A stretch of DNA of 64,000 nt, taken from positions 34,102,047-34,166,046 of the forward strand of contig JACBWW010000004.1 of assembly GCA_020086605.1 (NCBI GenBank). The letters run 5' to 3'. Positions 43,526 through 58,500 of the stretch are shown here, piece by piece. The translations under genes and the position numbers were made by a program. Below the pieces are notes generated by a model. The model saw only the letters and a list, made by a program, of their open reading frames with translations. It did not search any database and was not told the origin of the DNA. Position 1 is the first letter of the stretch; each line of letters opens with the position of its first letter. The DNA comes from Lanius collurio. Lineage: Eukaryota; Chordata; Aves; Passeriformes; Laniidae.

Positions 43526-46500
43526 CTATGTGGGAAGGAAAGAGACCATTGTGAACCCCACAGAACAGCACAGCAGCTGCCTTCTACCCTCCCCAAAGTC
43601 AGAACTGACAGACTCCCAGAGAAAATGAGAGGAGAAAAGCTGACCAGGCCATATCATAACAACAGGACCGAGAACACTGTCAGATAATAACTCTGCAAGT
43701 CCAGATCACCACTCATGATCTTCCCTCTTGCTTGAATAGCCTTGCAATGGCTTCCTCAGCAGCAGAAAGTACTGTAAAGCAGATCTGAGACCCCTCTTCT
43801 ACTCAGCTACTTTGTAGTTCAACCTCCTCCATAGGGAGCTTTCAGCCTCTCTGGCATAGACCACACAGGCTATATGCCTGCACCTTTTAGGCTGAAGGCC
43901 TGCCTGCCCCTCTCAGTGTTATGACAAGCAAATGCTTAGGTTAGTGCTCACCTGCACCAGAAAGGCTGTCAGTAAACGGAGCACTTGGTAGTTTTCTTCT
44001 GGCAAATCCTGGAGCGTTTTGCGAACAACATCCACACGTTTCACCTCCTCCACACCTAAAAATCAAGAGAGACAGGACAATCCTCAGCATTCATCTTGAT
44101 GAAAGCCCTGTTGGCAGTCACAAGTTATCCCATGTGTGTCCCCACTAAGACATATTTGTCCTTAGCTAGTGCAACATTCAGGGAGTAGCACACTTGTTAC
44201 AACTCACTTTGGAAACTGACAACATGGCTGTAGAGGCCAAAAGTGAGCAGGGGCTCAGGTAGCTCCCTCAAGAAGGTCTTGAGAATCACAGCAGGGAGGT
44301 GGACATCTTCATACTCCTGGAAATCTACAGGCACACCTGAGAAAGCAGAGCAGAGACTCAGTGCTCACTGGCCAAAGCAGCACCTCCTCCAGACAAAGGA
44401 CAGGACATGATGGTCAGAGCCCAAAACTAAGAAAGGAGTATTTTAAAGAACACAGAATCCTGAAGTACCACATCTTCTAGCAGAGTGGAAAAATATGTCC
44501 CAAAATCATATACAAAGCAGTGCTGAATCCAGCACTACATCTTTAGAAGTCATCAAATGAAACATGACTAAGTCTCTTCCTGGTCACCTTCAGTCCCTCC
44601 AGTATAATCAGAGTAAAATGGTATATCCCACCCCAAGAAACAGGGAAATTTTCAGGAAAAAAAAACAGTAGTAGTGGGAAGGAATGTTTTCCACACAGCA
44701 GAAGTATCAGATGCTTCTCCTTTGCAACTCAGGTCATACCCCACGATGAGTCCTCACCTATAGACCTATCAGAGAAGGAGAGGATCCATGACAGACTAGT
44801 TCCAACACAGTTGCAGTTAGACAGTAGTAATTAGGGAATGAGAAGGGCTCTAATGTGTTTGGGCACTCACCCATATTGTATTTTTGCTGGACCTCTTTGA
44901 CAACCTGTGTATTTGCTGATCTCCGGAAAATCCCCTCTGTATTAAGAGCTGTGAAGTGACAGAAGATGGACAAGAAAAAAAAAAAATCAGCCATGTGAGA
45001 GTCTCTAAAAATGCTGTCCCTAACAATTATGAATTCATGCTGTACAGCATTCAGACAGATGTCAACAAGTCCCTTTCTTAGAGTACAACAATTCTTTCTG
45101 CTTCCACTATCAGGCAAAGGATACAAAGAGCATTTGGCTACTCTTATACAAGTGGGAATATGGACTCCCGGAAGGAGGAGGTCTCCTAAGCCCTGCACAA
45201 TCTCACTTCAAGCATAATTCCCATAGTTCAGGCTTTACACCCTATTCTAGGCCACTGTTCTTCTTTATGTTACCACAGTCTTGATGGGAGCTTGGACAGA
45301 AGAGGTCACTGATGAGGGATTGCAGCTTCCCCAAACACTTACCATGCTCCTGCAAATGAGCAATGGTGTCTCTGACCACCAGAGGAACTGGAGACTGATC
45401 AGGGCTCTTCTCCCTGAGACTGCAGCAACAGACAACAGGTTACACATGACTGGTCCTGCCCTGTATGCAGCCCCCAACTCTTCAAGTTGCCCACACAAGC
45501 TGTACTACATATGCTTTTGCTATTGCCATCTCTGGTTCAGCCATTACTCATTCCAGCCTTCTATCCTCTTCACCCATCATGTTACATCATTCACTGGAGC
45601 AACTAGGAGCTCATTACTAGACCACAGGAACATTTTTCCATCTTCTGTAAAAATCCCAGCCTTTACATGCCAGGGCAAAGGGTTTCCCAGAAGGCAAGGA
45701 TGATAGTTATGAATCAGGTGAAAAGGGTTACAATTCCTTTTTCCTTTTCCATATGAACAAGGGCAGAAAGAAGCTGACACATTTTAGCCACCACACTCCC
45801 ATGACAGAAGATTTATCAACACAATGGCCATCAGGAAAAACCTTGTGATGCCAAGGTGTTCACTGCCACCCTCACGTTTGATTGTCCAGACCACTTGATA
45901 GCTTGGCACTGTTCACCACTCCCAGGCTACCAACAAGCTCAGGCACACAGCACCACAGCAAACACCATCTGGAAATGTTGCACTGAAGCTGGAGAATGTG
46001 TTCCCAGACTGTCTCCAAGGATCTGCCTAGCTACACAGTATTGGCTCCTCCTCATTCCCCAGGGAGGCAAAACCACGCTCAAAAATACCTTCAACACTTA
46101 CTCAGTACCACCAACCCTTGCCAGTGTCTGTGTTTGCCTGTGTCACTATGCAGGAATGGGGAGTGGGATTCACTACAAGGGTGAATAGAAGTGCTTTTAA
46201 AATAGAATTTATGATTTGGAAAACATCTAAGAAACAAACCCACAGCACTGCTCAAAGTAGCATAGTCCTAAAGAGACCTCTGTCAGCCTCCTACAGACTT
46301 CTTTTGCTTAAAAGGAAGTTTCTAGAGCCATAAAGCTGTCCCTATGGCCCTTTTTTTGCTTCTCCCTTACTGACTCTAAGCTGCAAAAACAATCTAACCC
46401 AGGGATCAAGAGGGTGGAACTGAACTGAATTAGTCAGGATCTGGACATGAGCACAGAGCTCCTCAGGAAAATGATTAAGGTTTCATAGGAAGTCTGAACT

Positions 46501-49500
46501 GCAAGAAATTTTGCAGCTATTTTTGCTGTTGTTAGTTATAAATACAGTGATCTCATATCAAGCAAGTCAGGGCAAAAGCAGCACAGTCCAGAAATACTCA
46601 CTGCTGTAGGGAGACTCCAAATTGCTGGTTTGGCAGTGGTGGGCGTGGGGGTGTTGGCTTCTGGGGCACTTGCAAAGGTTTCTGCAGGGATCTCAGGTAC
46701 TCATCATACCTGCAGCAAAATACAGACTAGTAAAAAGCCACTCCACCTCCCAGAAAGTGCATGAACCCAGCACTGCACACCCACTGGTAACAGCACCAGA
46801 CTACTATGGTCGATTACACCTATGTAAAACCAGGACAGGCAGCTCTGGAAGAGAAGAACAAACATCTGGTTGCCAGAGAAAAAGCAAGGAGCAAAGGAGT
46901 ATCTATCTAGAATCAAGAGTTGGAGTAGCTGAGTAACAGCGTGGGCAGGAGGCCAGGACAGCATTGCTTGTGATGAGATAGATGCATATGTGGGTGTGGG
47001 ACAGGGAAGCAATCTGGTAGGTCTGAGATTATGGCAACTTTGGGAAGCCCCAAAAACAACCTGAGCAGTGCAGAATGTAAACAGGTGCCCAGACACAGCA
47101 AATGCACACCATGAGCTGTAGGTCAGTGCTAAGGTCAGCATCTTGCATTAAGTCCCCTAAGGGTGAGTGGGAGATGCAGGATTGATGCTCCACTGAAGGT
47201 GGATTTTTAACTCAAAGACAGAACTGGGGACTGGGGCCAAGGATACGCAGAAAGGACTACAGAGAGAAAGCACAGTCTTGAAGGCAACTTGTCACCACAC
47301 CCTCCAAAACCACTGCCTGAGTGGAACAAACTCCTCCTTCCCTTGCCACTCTTTCAAAAAAAGTCCCCTCTCAAAGAGCCCTAAGCAAATGGGAAACAGG
47401 CAGTACTCCTACTTCAGCACTTGGTTTGGGATCCCCAACTGTTCCAGCTTCACATACTCCTCCAGCTCACTAAGGTAATTCACATAAAAAATCTTCCGTC
47501 CAAATTTAAAGCTGAAAAAAAAGAGAAAGGTAGATAGGTGAGGAATGGGGAAATCCAGTAACAGAAGTGACTTCTTACAGAGAAGGAGAGCAGGGGGCTG
47601 CAAGAAACATCAGTGGGGCAAACAGTAGGTATGGTTGAGCAGCAGAGATGTCACCCACATAGCTCTCCCACTCCGTCTATTTTACCAGGAGATGCAAAGA
47701 CTTTTCAAGATACATTAGAAGCCCTAGCAGCAGCAGGCTCCCTAAAATGCTGGATTTCTCCTTCTGATGTTCAGCAGTAGGCTTGAGAAAGTTTTATTCC
47801 CAATTATTTCATAGAGTTATGATTTCAGTATCACATTAAATGAAATATAATTTGGACTGATACTTTCACTTCCTTTTTCACTATTAGAAGAGCCTGCAAC
47901 TTTTTACTTCTACTTGGCGGGAGAGAAAAGGAGCAGCACAAAGCTGCAAACTCTGTAGGTTCCTAAAGAGGTATTTCTGCTGTGAGAAGATTTCTGAGCT
48001 CAGAAGTAGGAGGAGATAAAATAAGGTGAGACTCCAGGATAGGCTTGGCAGCCTGGGCTCACCCTGTGCCCTTCTGAGAATGCCCCACTGTTTCCCCACA
48101 GTGTGAGAATGTGGATGAGCCTGCTACAGTGCTTCCCTCCTACCTGATCAGAGGCTTGAAGAGTATCAGTAAGGTCTTGATGAACATGGTTGGGTGCACA
48201 ATGTACAAGGCTTTGATGTTCTTCTTGTACCTGTCAAGAGAAGCCCAGTAACAACAAGCTGAACTTTATGCAGAGGAACCAACCTTTCTATAAGATTAAG
48301 ACACTCTGGTTGCTTCATCCCTTTTGCACTGAGTATCACCACTCCCCAGCACCCATGGCCTCTGCTCTCCCATGCTCTGTAGCTGTGTCAGGCCACTTAG
48401 CAGCCTTAAGGACTTGCTACCCTGTATTCCAAGATTCATCTAAAACCAGCGAGCAGCCTCACCAGGAACCTACAGTTATACCATGGGGCAGACACACTTG
48501 CACCAGGTCCTGGGTCTGCTGCTTGCCTGTTGTCTTAAAGGATGTAACTACAAAAGGAGTTGTTTATCCTGTGATTCAGTCTCCATTAAACAACAATCCA
48601 CCTCCTTAAGCAAGAGAATAAATGACAGTAAATTATGATCACCAAGCTACACAGGGGGCCTGGGGAAGATCTTCTATGTTAGGCTACAGAACAGCACATA
48701 ACATCCTTCCTTGCTGCAGCCTTACTCACTTGCGATCAAATTCCCTGTAGGCATCCCGCAACCAGCTCAGGGATGGCTTGTTCTCACTGGTCAGGCCATG
48801 GTGCAGGTACACCAATGTGTAATCACTCTCCACATACTGGTCCAGTGTGAATTTCAGGTACCTGAGAAGAAAGAACTGACAAAGTCACTTTGTGCTCTGC
48901 TACAGAGAGGGTCTTCCTCCCTTTGGGAGTCTTTTTGTGTGCCATAATAGAGGACTTGCATCTCCAGCAGTGGAGGTAAGCACTTGTGAGGACATGTCCA
49001 GCTGAAGAAGCTACTGCAGATGGATCTGTCCCCAGGAATCCAGCACCTGAGAATTAGGTCAGATTTAATAAACTAACAGCAGCCTACTAAGACTCTACTT
49101 ACCCCAGCAGTTTCACATGATCTAGTTGATGACTTGGGGGCATCCGGCAGGCACTGAACAAAATTACTTTTCTTCCATATTTGTCATCACCTGTAGATAA
49201 AATTCCAGAGATTACAGGGAGTTTAAGGACTTCACTGTGGTCTTGGCAGCAAGGGGTAAAGAAAGAATGGGAAACCACCATAACAAGGCAGAAGTCTGGT
49301 TTGTCACAGCTGCCAGCAAAGCTAAATCTGATTTTCAGCAGTTACCCTGGGCCTAGTGTGGAACTAGAAACCTGAACACCAAGGGCCTCCCAAGTCAACA
49401 AATGAGAATGAAGATCAGATTCCCTGCTCCAGCTCTAAAAGGAGAGGAAGGACTGGAAGCCAGGATGCCTTGGGACACATAGGGATGGAGGCAAGTCCAG

Positions 49501-52500
49501 AGCAGAGTGCTCAGAGCATTAATCCTGCAAAGCTGTCTCTGGGCAGCGCTTCTGATGCACTTGTGTCCAGGGAGGCACAGGGAAAACTGCCCCTCACTGG
49601 CACAGTAACTCCTTCCATCCTGCACACAGTCCCAGACTGCTTATAGTCTGGCGCATCTGTTTCTTGCTTCAGCTGAAGCTTAGTCACAGAACACAGAACA
49701 GAGGCCATTTCATACCCTGGAAACCAAGAAATTCCTAAAAAAAGAGCAGTTCCAGTCACACCCTAAAGATGAGAAGCAAGCATCATCCTAAGTCTCTTCT
49801 ACAGATCGGCCAAGCAGGGCTGCTGGATTCTCCAGGGGGATTGTAGAACAAGCTCTTCACTGCTTCCTAGATTTTCCATCCACAGAGAGATTTTTCCTGC
49901 CAGAGATGGAAGAAGCTGCAAAGTGCAGCACAACAAAGCATTCTTTGTAAAAGCCATGCAGAAAACAGTCCCCATCGCACTGGAACCAAATAACCCATAA
50001 AGCGCTGTCATGTCATGGAGGACACTCCCAGGCACCACTTGAGGCTTCAGAGACAACAAGCCAAGTTTTCCCCAAAGTCAGTCTTCAACTGTCAGTGGAC
50101 TTCTGCCAGCAGAGATCTCAGCCCCATGAACAAAGCCCAAGCAGACACGCACGGCCAAGCTTAGCAGACATGCTGGGAAATAGAGAGATTGGGATGAGTA
50201 AGAACCAGGTCACAAATCTTGCAGACATACAGAGTTTTAGGGAAAGTCTGATTCTCTCCCAGACACAACACCCAATCCATTTCCACAAAGATGACTTCTT
50301 TTTAGCAGCAGTGGAGATGAAATGGTTCCTTTAGTCTGAAGGGTTAAAGTCTTCCCACCTTTTTAGCTACTCACCCTGCTCTGAAACCTGTGTTTTCTTG
50401 TCAAGCAGAGAGTGCAACAGTAAGTGGGGCTATTGAGGTTATACTCAACAACACCCTCCTTCCTCCCATATGGTAAACCATCTCATACAGACCACAACAC
50501 AGAAAAGCAGCAAGGATCACTACTTACGCAGGAGAGACCTGTAATACATCATTCCTCTTGAAATAAATCCTTTTCCCCACATAGATTTACAATATTCAGA
50601 TCATGCAGCCGTTTTCTCACCTTTGCACAGGCTCTGACCCTCACCTTGGCTACACTTGCCACGCAGCAACTGAGGGCTCGGAATAGCAAACCTGCATTTC
50701 TGGAAACGCTGCCTGTTAGTGCCAGATGACCATTTGGTGCTGCAAACGGCAGCCAGAGAACTCACATACCAGCTATGACATTAAGATGTCATCGGTCCTC
50801 TTTTGCCTCTATCTTGCCAGAACAGATTCTCTTGCTACTTGTCCACTTTTATTTTCACCTTGCAAGTCTCATTTTCAAGTTACTCACCAGACAACACAGA
50901 ATTTACCAATGCACACAAGCCAGAAATTCTAAAAAGCTAAGGACACTGTGGCAGCACTAGGTACAGACCAGGAAAGGGGTGTAGGCCATCACATTGACAT
51001 ACACATGCGGAGATACGGGGCAATTAGGGAGGACACATGACCCAGAATGCAGGACTAGGAGAGAGTGATGCAGGCTCATCTGGAACAACCGGATACAGTC
51101 ACAGCCAGGCTACAAGACCAACACCACATTGCATATCCCATGGTAGCCCACTCTCTGCCTAGCCCAGAGTTTCTTGGTAGCTTGCTATGAGCTTTAGGGC
51201 CATGTCTAATGTAACTGAGTTGTCCGAAAGACTAAGAGCAGGTTACAAAGTCCTGGGCAAGGAATATAGCATATTGTGACTCTTCCCATTGGTCTTGAGC
51301 AACTCATATGTTTCTGTCTGAAGGGCAAAGGGTCCTTCCTGCACAGAGCACTAAGAAGACGTAGCATGAGAATCTGTTGAGTTTTATAGTCATGAAAGAG
51401 AATGGTCAGAAAGACAAAAGATCTTTGCAGATCATACTTAGCTCTATGCTAAATTCAGAACAGGTGATATCTTCAGTTAACTGAGAGGCTGCATCTCACA
51501 CCAGAGTGAAAGGTCTGAGGGCTGGATGCAGACTGCAAGCTTGATCAAGGCAGGCCTTTGTGGTGTGCAGTACAGCACCATGTTTCTGCCATGTTGTGGG
51601 TGGCCAAACACTCAGCTCAGGCTCCTGGGCACTGATTCTCAGACCTGACAAGTCTCAACTGGGGAGCCACACAGCTTCAGTAGCTTTCTCTGAAATGACA
51701 TAAAAGCCTACAGCAGGGTCTATGCAAAGTCTAGAATCTTGTTCCTTATATAGCCTTGGTGAAAATGTCTGGGATAGCTGGCAAAGAATAAACAGACAAT
51801 CCATGATTCTGCCAAAGGGGAGATGGCATTTATCCCCTGGACAATTTCCAGGGCCAAGTACATCAAATATAATCTACAGTGCCCTGGATGACTGAAAAAG
51901 GAGTGGCCTGCTTTGCCTCCCAAATCAGAATGAATTTATGCATGAGACCTTCAAAGGAACCAACATACCTTTTTCTGAGTTCCGGGTTTTGCTCCAGTTT
52001 CATCACACTGAGCTCAGCCTGTCAACACAGAAACTTTCACAACCACCAACTCCCAATCTTGTTTCTACCTGACATATCTGATCAGTCTCCTTGCTCCAGA
52101 TGTGACAAAATCAAAAATTCAGCATCAAAGCTGAACAATCAGTTGCTCCAATTTATAAACAAGAACCTAATGTCCATTCCATGCATTCTTGTTGGAGGAA
52201 AACTACCTGCAGGTGGCCCCTCTGCAACCTACAGAACAGATTCTTATCAGGTTTGATCTTCCCCAGATGCTCCATCCCTTGTACTAGTTGCTTTCCTGTT
52301 TGCAATATTAATCTTATGTATCTAGGTTTTCACCCCTTGTTTGCAATTGCAAACAGCTGAAATTTCCACTGAACACAAATATAGACCACCAAGTAATCAC
52401 TTGGCTTCTCAGGCTGCCTCCTACCTCTCCCAGATGAGGAATACTCAATAGCTAACAACAAACCAATAACCAATTATATACCATCAGTATTTTGTAAATT

Positions 52501-55500
52501 CATACATTAAAAATATTTTCAATGTACACTGGAATTAAACTACTTCCCTGAAAGATGTAATTCAGATTATTTTGCTTTCAACAACATAGAGCAAGATAGT
52601 AGCCAATATATAAAGCCTCTCCAGCCAAGACAGCTGCTCATCTAAAAATATATTAATTGTAGCACTGATGGACATAACCTCCTGAACATTGTTGTGGTAC
52701 TTTTAAGGCCCAAACTGTATTTTTCCTCTCACCCAAAAAGCAGCATTTCCAGGGTACTTCTGAGACACGGGGCAAGGAAAATCACTGCTGTGTTTCCACG
52801 CCATGAAGGCAAGGCCAAACTTCTAAAAGGGCTGAAATTTAAATACTGAGGCTAATGTTTCAGATTGAAACCTGCAGCAATACGACCGTATCACAGTAGA
52901 AATTCAAATCAAGATGGCAATAATGTCCTGAGACAGGACTGCTAAATGAACCTGCACAGCCAACATGGAAAATACATGCTTGGCTTGCAAATCCTGTTAT
53001 TTAACATTTCTAGGTAAACAGAAATACATCCGTTACATATCCTAAAATATATCCTTTAGCATTTATGTCATGATTTGAGGCAGCCTAACTGCAGTCTAGA
53101 GACTCTGCTCATTCCTACGTTCATCAGGTAGCCTCGGTTAAGTGCCCACCCTGTTGAAAGATTCAAATGGGCATATCCAAGTACTTTGATATTGAGAGAA
53201 TGCAGATGGATAAAACTTGCCACCAAAAGCTAGTGTTACTGGTAAAACAACAGAGTTAACAAAGTTCAGGGTCAAGGAGAGGGCACCACTACATTATACT
53301 GGAACGCTACTACGCAAGTTTCACAAAGCTTAGCATGTTTATCAGAGCCACTGTCAGTAAAAAACCTGTCAAATATAATATCAGGTTCCTTCTCAGTTTA
53401 TGGCACAGATGGGAAACGTTTAAGTATAGTAGATTTTAGTTGCCTATTGAATTCCAGAGTGGATTTAGCCCTGCAGGAAAACAAGGTAAGGAGCTCAAAG
53501 CAGAAGTACTCTCATACATGGTATCTTCCACCTCAATATTCCCAATATCCAAACACTGCCAGAATCAGAAAGCCTTATGAAGTGAATATAGCTGCAACTA
53601 ATACAAAATATACTAGAGGGTCAGACTAAAGAATGCAGAATGGGAGGATGTCTGAGAGCATAGAAAAAGGGGGAAACGATTCCACATAATGAGGAAATGA
53701 GAATCAGCATTTCCATGAATTGTGTGAAGGTCTTAGCAAAAGAATTTCACACCAATAGAAGTTTTCATGTACATCAAGAAGCATGAAAGCACCAGCAGCC
53801 AAATTATTGGGACTTAGGACTGAAGTCCGGAGAGTATTAACAAATGCTCAGCAAGCACAGGGCAGTCAAGCACGGCCTCGGGCAAACAAGTTACCAGAAC
53901 ACAACATCTCTACAGCCAAATGGAGAAGAAATAGGTAACAATTGCTTCCAGTTGGAGAATCCAGTTTAAGTGCCAGCTGCTTAGCACGTGAATGCAGCAG
54001 CAGATCATGTGAAAGAATAGGAAGCAATCCTAAAATGAACTTACAAAGCACATATAGTAACAGGATAAACTGGAGTTCAAACTGAACTGGTCCAAGCAGG
54101 CCACCACCATGACAGGACAGGAACAGGATTTACCCTGAGACCCATGAGCCCCAAAGTGCCCAAAGTAAAGCCCACACGCCAAATTTGGCTCAGATGATTC
54201 TGCTGTGCCTGAGGCAGAGGTGCAGCCCCTAGACGACAATTTTGTGCAGCCTTTGGACTCCTGAAAAATTGCCAGTGTAGCCTAAGGCTGAGCAAAGTTT
54301 GGGCTCCCCTGAGACAGTCCAGCTACAGGCCACGGTCATGCTAAAGGAATACCATGATCTACAGAACCAAATGTTAGTGCCACAAAAAATCTACCTACCT
54401 GGTTGGGCCCCATCAAGTGCACCCTGGTCTGGAGGAACAGAAAAAAAGTTATAGCAAGCCAAGCTTTGCATCCTTTCCCAGAAAGTAATCACGAGGGTAA
54501 AGTCAGAGAGCCTAGCCAGATTGCCACTGGGATGCATCTAGCTGCTGTGTTGCAGCATTCAACCTCATTCCATTTCATCTTTTCCCCATGCTCCTCTCCA
54601 AACAACCTTATCTAACAATTAGAGGCAAAAGCAGCAACCTTGATTCCAAAATCTCTTTTTTGAATTTGCAGTTAATTCTGTATAAACAAATTTCTGGCCC
54701 TTACTGTTACATTTCCTCTGCCACAAAAATGGCAACTGCTGTACTGCCACTTTTAAAAAAGGTTAATTGCAATTAATTCTGAAGTCCTCTGAACAACTTC
54801 AGAAGTGTACAGAGAATGGCATCATACCATATGAATAACACATCCCACACCCATAGCCTTTTTTTCAAGATTAGTAGATTCTGAATAAAAAATAAACTGC
54901 CAATTAGAATTTAAAAAAAAAGCCAAAAACGTTCCTCTGGTTTATGAAGGCACTTATGATCCCACCCAGCCCCTTTCCATCACTCTCACAGCTATATACT
55001 CAACAGACCCACATGGGTCCACATGCCTTGCAGAGCAGGGCTCTAGAAAGAAATTCTCCATTCTCTTGGTCTCCCTTAGAAACTTAAAATTCCTTAAACA
55101 CTCTCCCTTCCCTTGACCTTGCATATCAAAATATGGTGCACATGCTGGGCTTTCTTTGGATGGACTCAGCTTTACAGAGGCAACTCATGATTTTTTATTA
55201 TCCAAAATATTCTTAAACAAACAAACAAAAAAGTTAAAAGTCAGAAACTACATCCAAAAGCAGCAGAAATGCAGGCAGCCAGTATTAATGGAGCCAGTAA
55301 TAATGTACCATGCCTGAAGGGAAAAGGACCCTTGTTACCCTTTGCTAATAGGCCTTTGCTGAGTCCATTAGCTACCAAAAACACACTGCAGCACATCTTC
55401 AACACAAGTTCTGTCTGCCACTTCTACCTTTACCTACCTAGAGAAACAACAGCTACTGGTGTTCCAAGATTGATTTTACCTCCCCATGTCAATCACCAAC

Positions 55501-58500
55501 ACCACCAAACCATCTGCACTAGTTACAGCTTTGGCACCTGCAGCCACAATGTTTGTTGGGTAGGTTTGGTACCAGATTCTCCAAGGAAACTGCTGAAACT
55601 GCAGCTTCCATCCAGTAACACAAAAGAAGGTACACTCATAGCTCTCCACCTTGTTTTCCCACTTCAATAACAGGTCTTGCACATATTGGCATCACAGCTT
55701 TTCTGCAAGGGCAGCCCCACAGACTGACAATTAATGGTGTGAGGCAGCAGATTTCCCACAAAACTAGCAGAAAAAATGCCTGAGCTTCAACAAAGTTTTG
55801 AAATCATTGGGCAGGGATTACGTAGCTGAAGTATATAGTGACAGCCACTTTCCTGACCACTGATACACTATCTTCTACCCTCCATGGCAGTGAGAAATTC
55901 ATATGCCAATATATGTATGTGAAACACCCATTTTCTTATCCCAAAAGAAAGCAAGGCAGTTATTGTGTAAAATGGGAATGCTGACAAACCTCCTAGCCAT
56001 AGTTTTCCATATTGACCACAAAGAAGAGATCAATAATTCAGACTGGGTAGCACAATAAGGAGGGAACACCTTGCCACAGCTGACAAGAGCCCTGCTCTTC
56101 CCACATAGCCACAGTATGAACTGCCATCTCCAGATACCGCCTTCAGATTGCTATTACCTACCTGCCTTAGTTTTGCAATTCAACCTGCGCTAAAATTCAA
56201 GGCTAAGACTATGTCACATCTAGTCTGCCTCAACCCCCAAGAAGATGGAAGCACCACCTTTGCTATGCAAGAACTGGCAGGAGAACACATAACATAACTC
56301 TTAACATAACAGAAATTTGGGATAGTTCCTTAACAACCCTCAACCAGGAGCTTGTGTTTCCTCTGAATGCTATGTCATGTGAGCAAGGAAAAAAACACAC
56401 TTAGCAGAAGTGGATTGTGCAGTGAAATTGAACTTCCTCTCTTCCAGCTTCTGGCCACGCATAAAGAAGAATTTCACTGCTACAGCGCTCACAAAAAGAG
56501 GCACTTGGAGTCAAGAAGAACAAAACCACACAGAGACCTCTGAAGAGCCTGCATAAAACACTCCATAAACACACACCTTAAGGCAGCTCTGAAAGGACCA
56601 GCAGAGCACCATCATCTTCCTTCAGAAAAGCATCAAGTCCCAGAACCAAAAGAATGTGTCCTTAAACTAAAATATTGTGATTCCTAGCAATACTACAGTT
56701 CTGAATACTCCCTCAGGACTGTGGCCTGGATGCCTTTTGCTGTCATCTTTGTGTAACACACCACCACATGGGACAGCAGTGACATGCCTGCTCCTTTCCC
56801 ATGGACAGCCTCCTCCAGCAAGATCCCAGTCCTCAGAAGAGACAGGAGCATAGGGCACAAAGGTGAGTCTCCATGAAACAGCTGCACCATTTTTAAGTGA
56901 AAAACAAACGCCAAAAACTTACTTTCCTAACAAATTCTGCAAAATCTTTTTTAGAACTTTCCCTTCTTTAGGTCAGATAGCCAGACTTTTCAAATCCAGC
57001 ATGCATTGAACTGAATCAGAAATTAAGGTCAGCTAGAAAATGAGTGTGCTAACTTTTTTTCATCAAAACCAGGCTTTTATTAAGTTATTAACACCATGCA
57101 CACAGCCAGCAAGAAGCAATTACTTTTCTGACCACACAGGATAACAGTGGGATCATGGAGTTCAGCCCGAGGATGGGAACCAGTCTTCTACTTTTGTCTC
57201 AAAATAGCATCATCATCCCAGAATATATTTTAGCACAGGCAGGAACAGAGTTAACCATAAGTTTTCTGCTCTGAAGTGCAGAACAGGGACAGAAAGCTAA
57301 TAAATCAGTAGAATGGATGAAAAACATCCTTGATCTGCTGCCACTTGCTAATATTTACAAGAGAACTAGGGTAGAGTTATTTTGTTTCAGGCTCAGCATA
57401 GCCAGTGTTTATTGCACCTGAAGGTACTGACAAACACAATTTGTCAGCAGAGCCAGATCTAACAGTTTTATATTAATCCTCCAGTGAGATTTTTATTTTC
57501 CAGGCTACTTCTAATAGGATTTTTTCAGACTTTCCCAGATTGCTTGCCTCCAACAACAGTCCAGAGAACAGTACCCTGTCTTATACTCTCAACAGTTAAA
57601 ATTATCAATTATTGACCAAAAAAGAATTAACAGCTTCATCCCAGAGCCCAGATTACAACTCGGACCTCTTTGATCAACTTCATAAATTCTCCTTTCAGGA
57701 GATGAGAAACCAGCAAGTTTCAAACCTATATGGCAGCAAATCCTCTATCTGGAGCTGTGCTCCAGGCTCTCCCAGTGCCAAGAAAGGCACCGCACCACAC
57801 GCCGTGTGCAGGACCATCACATGCTTTCAGCTACCGGGGAAAACTGGCCAGCAAGAGCCAAGAACAGAAACTTCTCTGAGCTGTTCTTGGACTACAAAGA
57901 CACTGCAGGGACACAGAGCTCACTAGGAATACAAATTTAAACCACAACGGGGAAGAGTTCAGAATGCAGGCACGGTTCCCAGTCAGCCACTATCCCTCCT
58001 CAGAATCTTTTCAGGAAGCTGGCTAATTCTTCATTTGCTACCCTAGACCATGTCAAATGGCTACATTCCAACAGCCATTGACACACACCTCCACTGGAGT
58101 GATACTCCATTCAGAGAGCTTGTCAAAGAAAAAAGTCACGTTTCCTTGGAAAAGAAATCCTGCAGAAACAGTGGTGTTTATGCCAGGAGGCAGCAGACAA
58201 AGTATATCCTTGGTTTAGGCTGACATTCCAGTCTTATCAATGTCTCTGATCTAAACTTTGCTAAGCACTTTGTCTGAAGCTTAGTCTAAAGCCAACAACT
58301 GTATCATTTAACTCACTCTTTGCCAGGGTCCTCAAACACCAATTATCTCTGCCATGTGCGTTCCAAATATTCTGGTCATTACCACTGAAATGCTGGCGTC
58401 TACACATCTGTCTCTTTCCAGTTTCAGCAACAGGGAGACCAGAGCGCAGACCTCTATAAACCCCAGTCCTGAAACTCCAGCCCCAGGGAAAACAAGCTTA

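Larger units (their letters stand above)
43526..49102 (-). other. ARHGAP1: ARHGAP1 introns 3-11
   Basis: Short introns (roughly 0.15 to 1.2 kb) separate coding exons 3-12. Apart from the listed exons I see no coding sequence, RNA gene or recognisable repeat family in them. Confidence 0.75.
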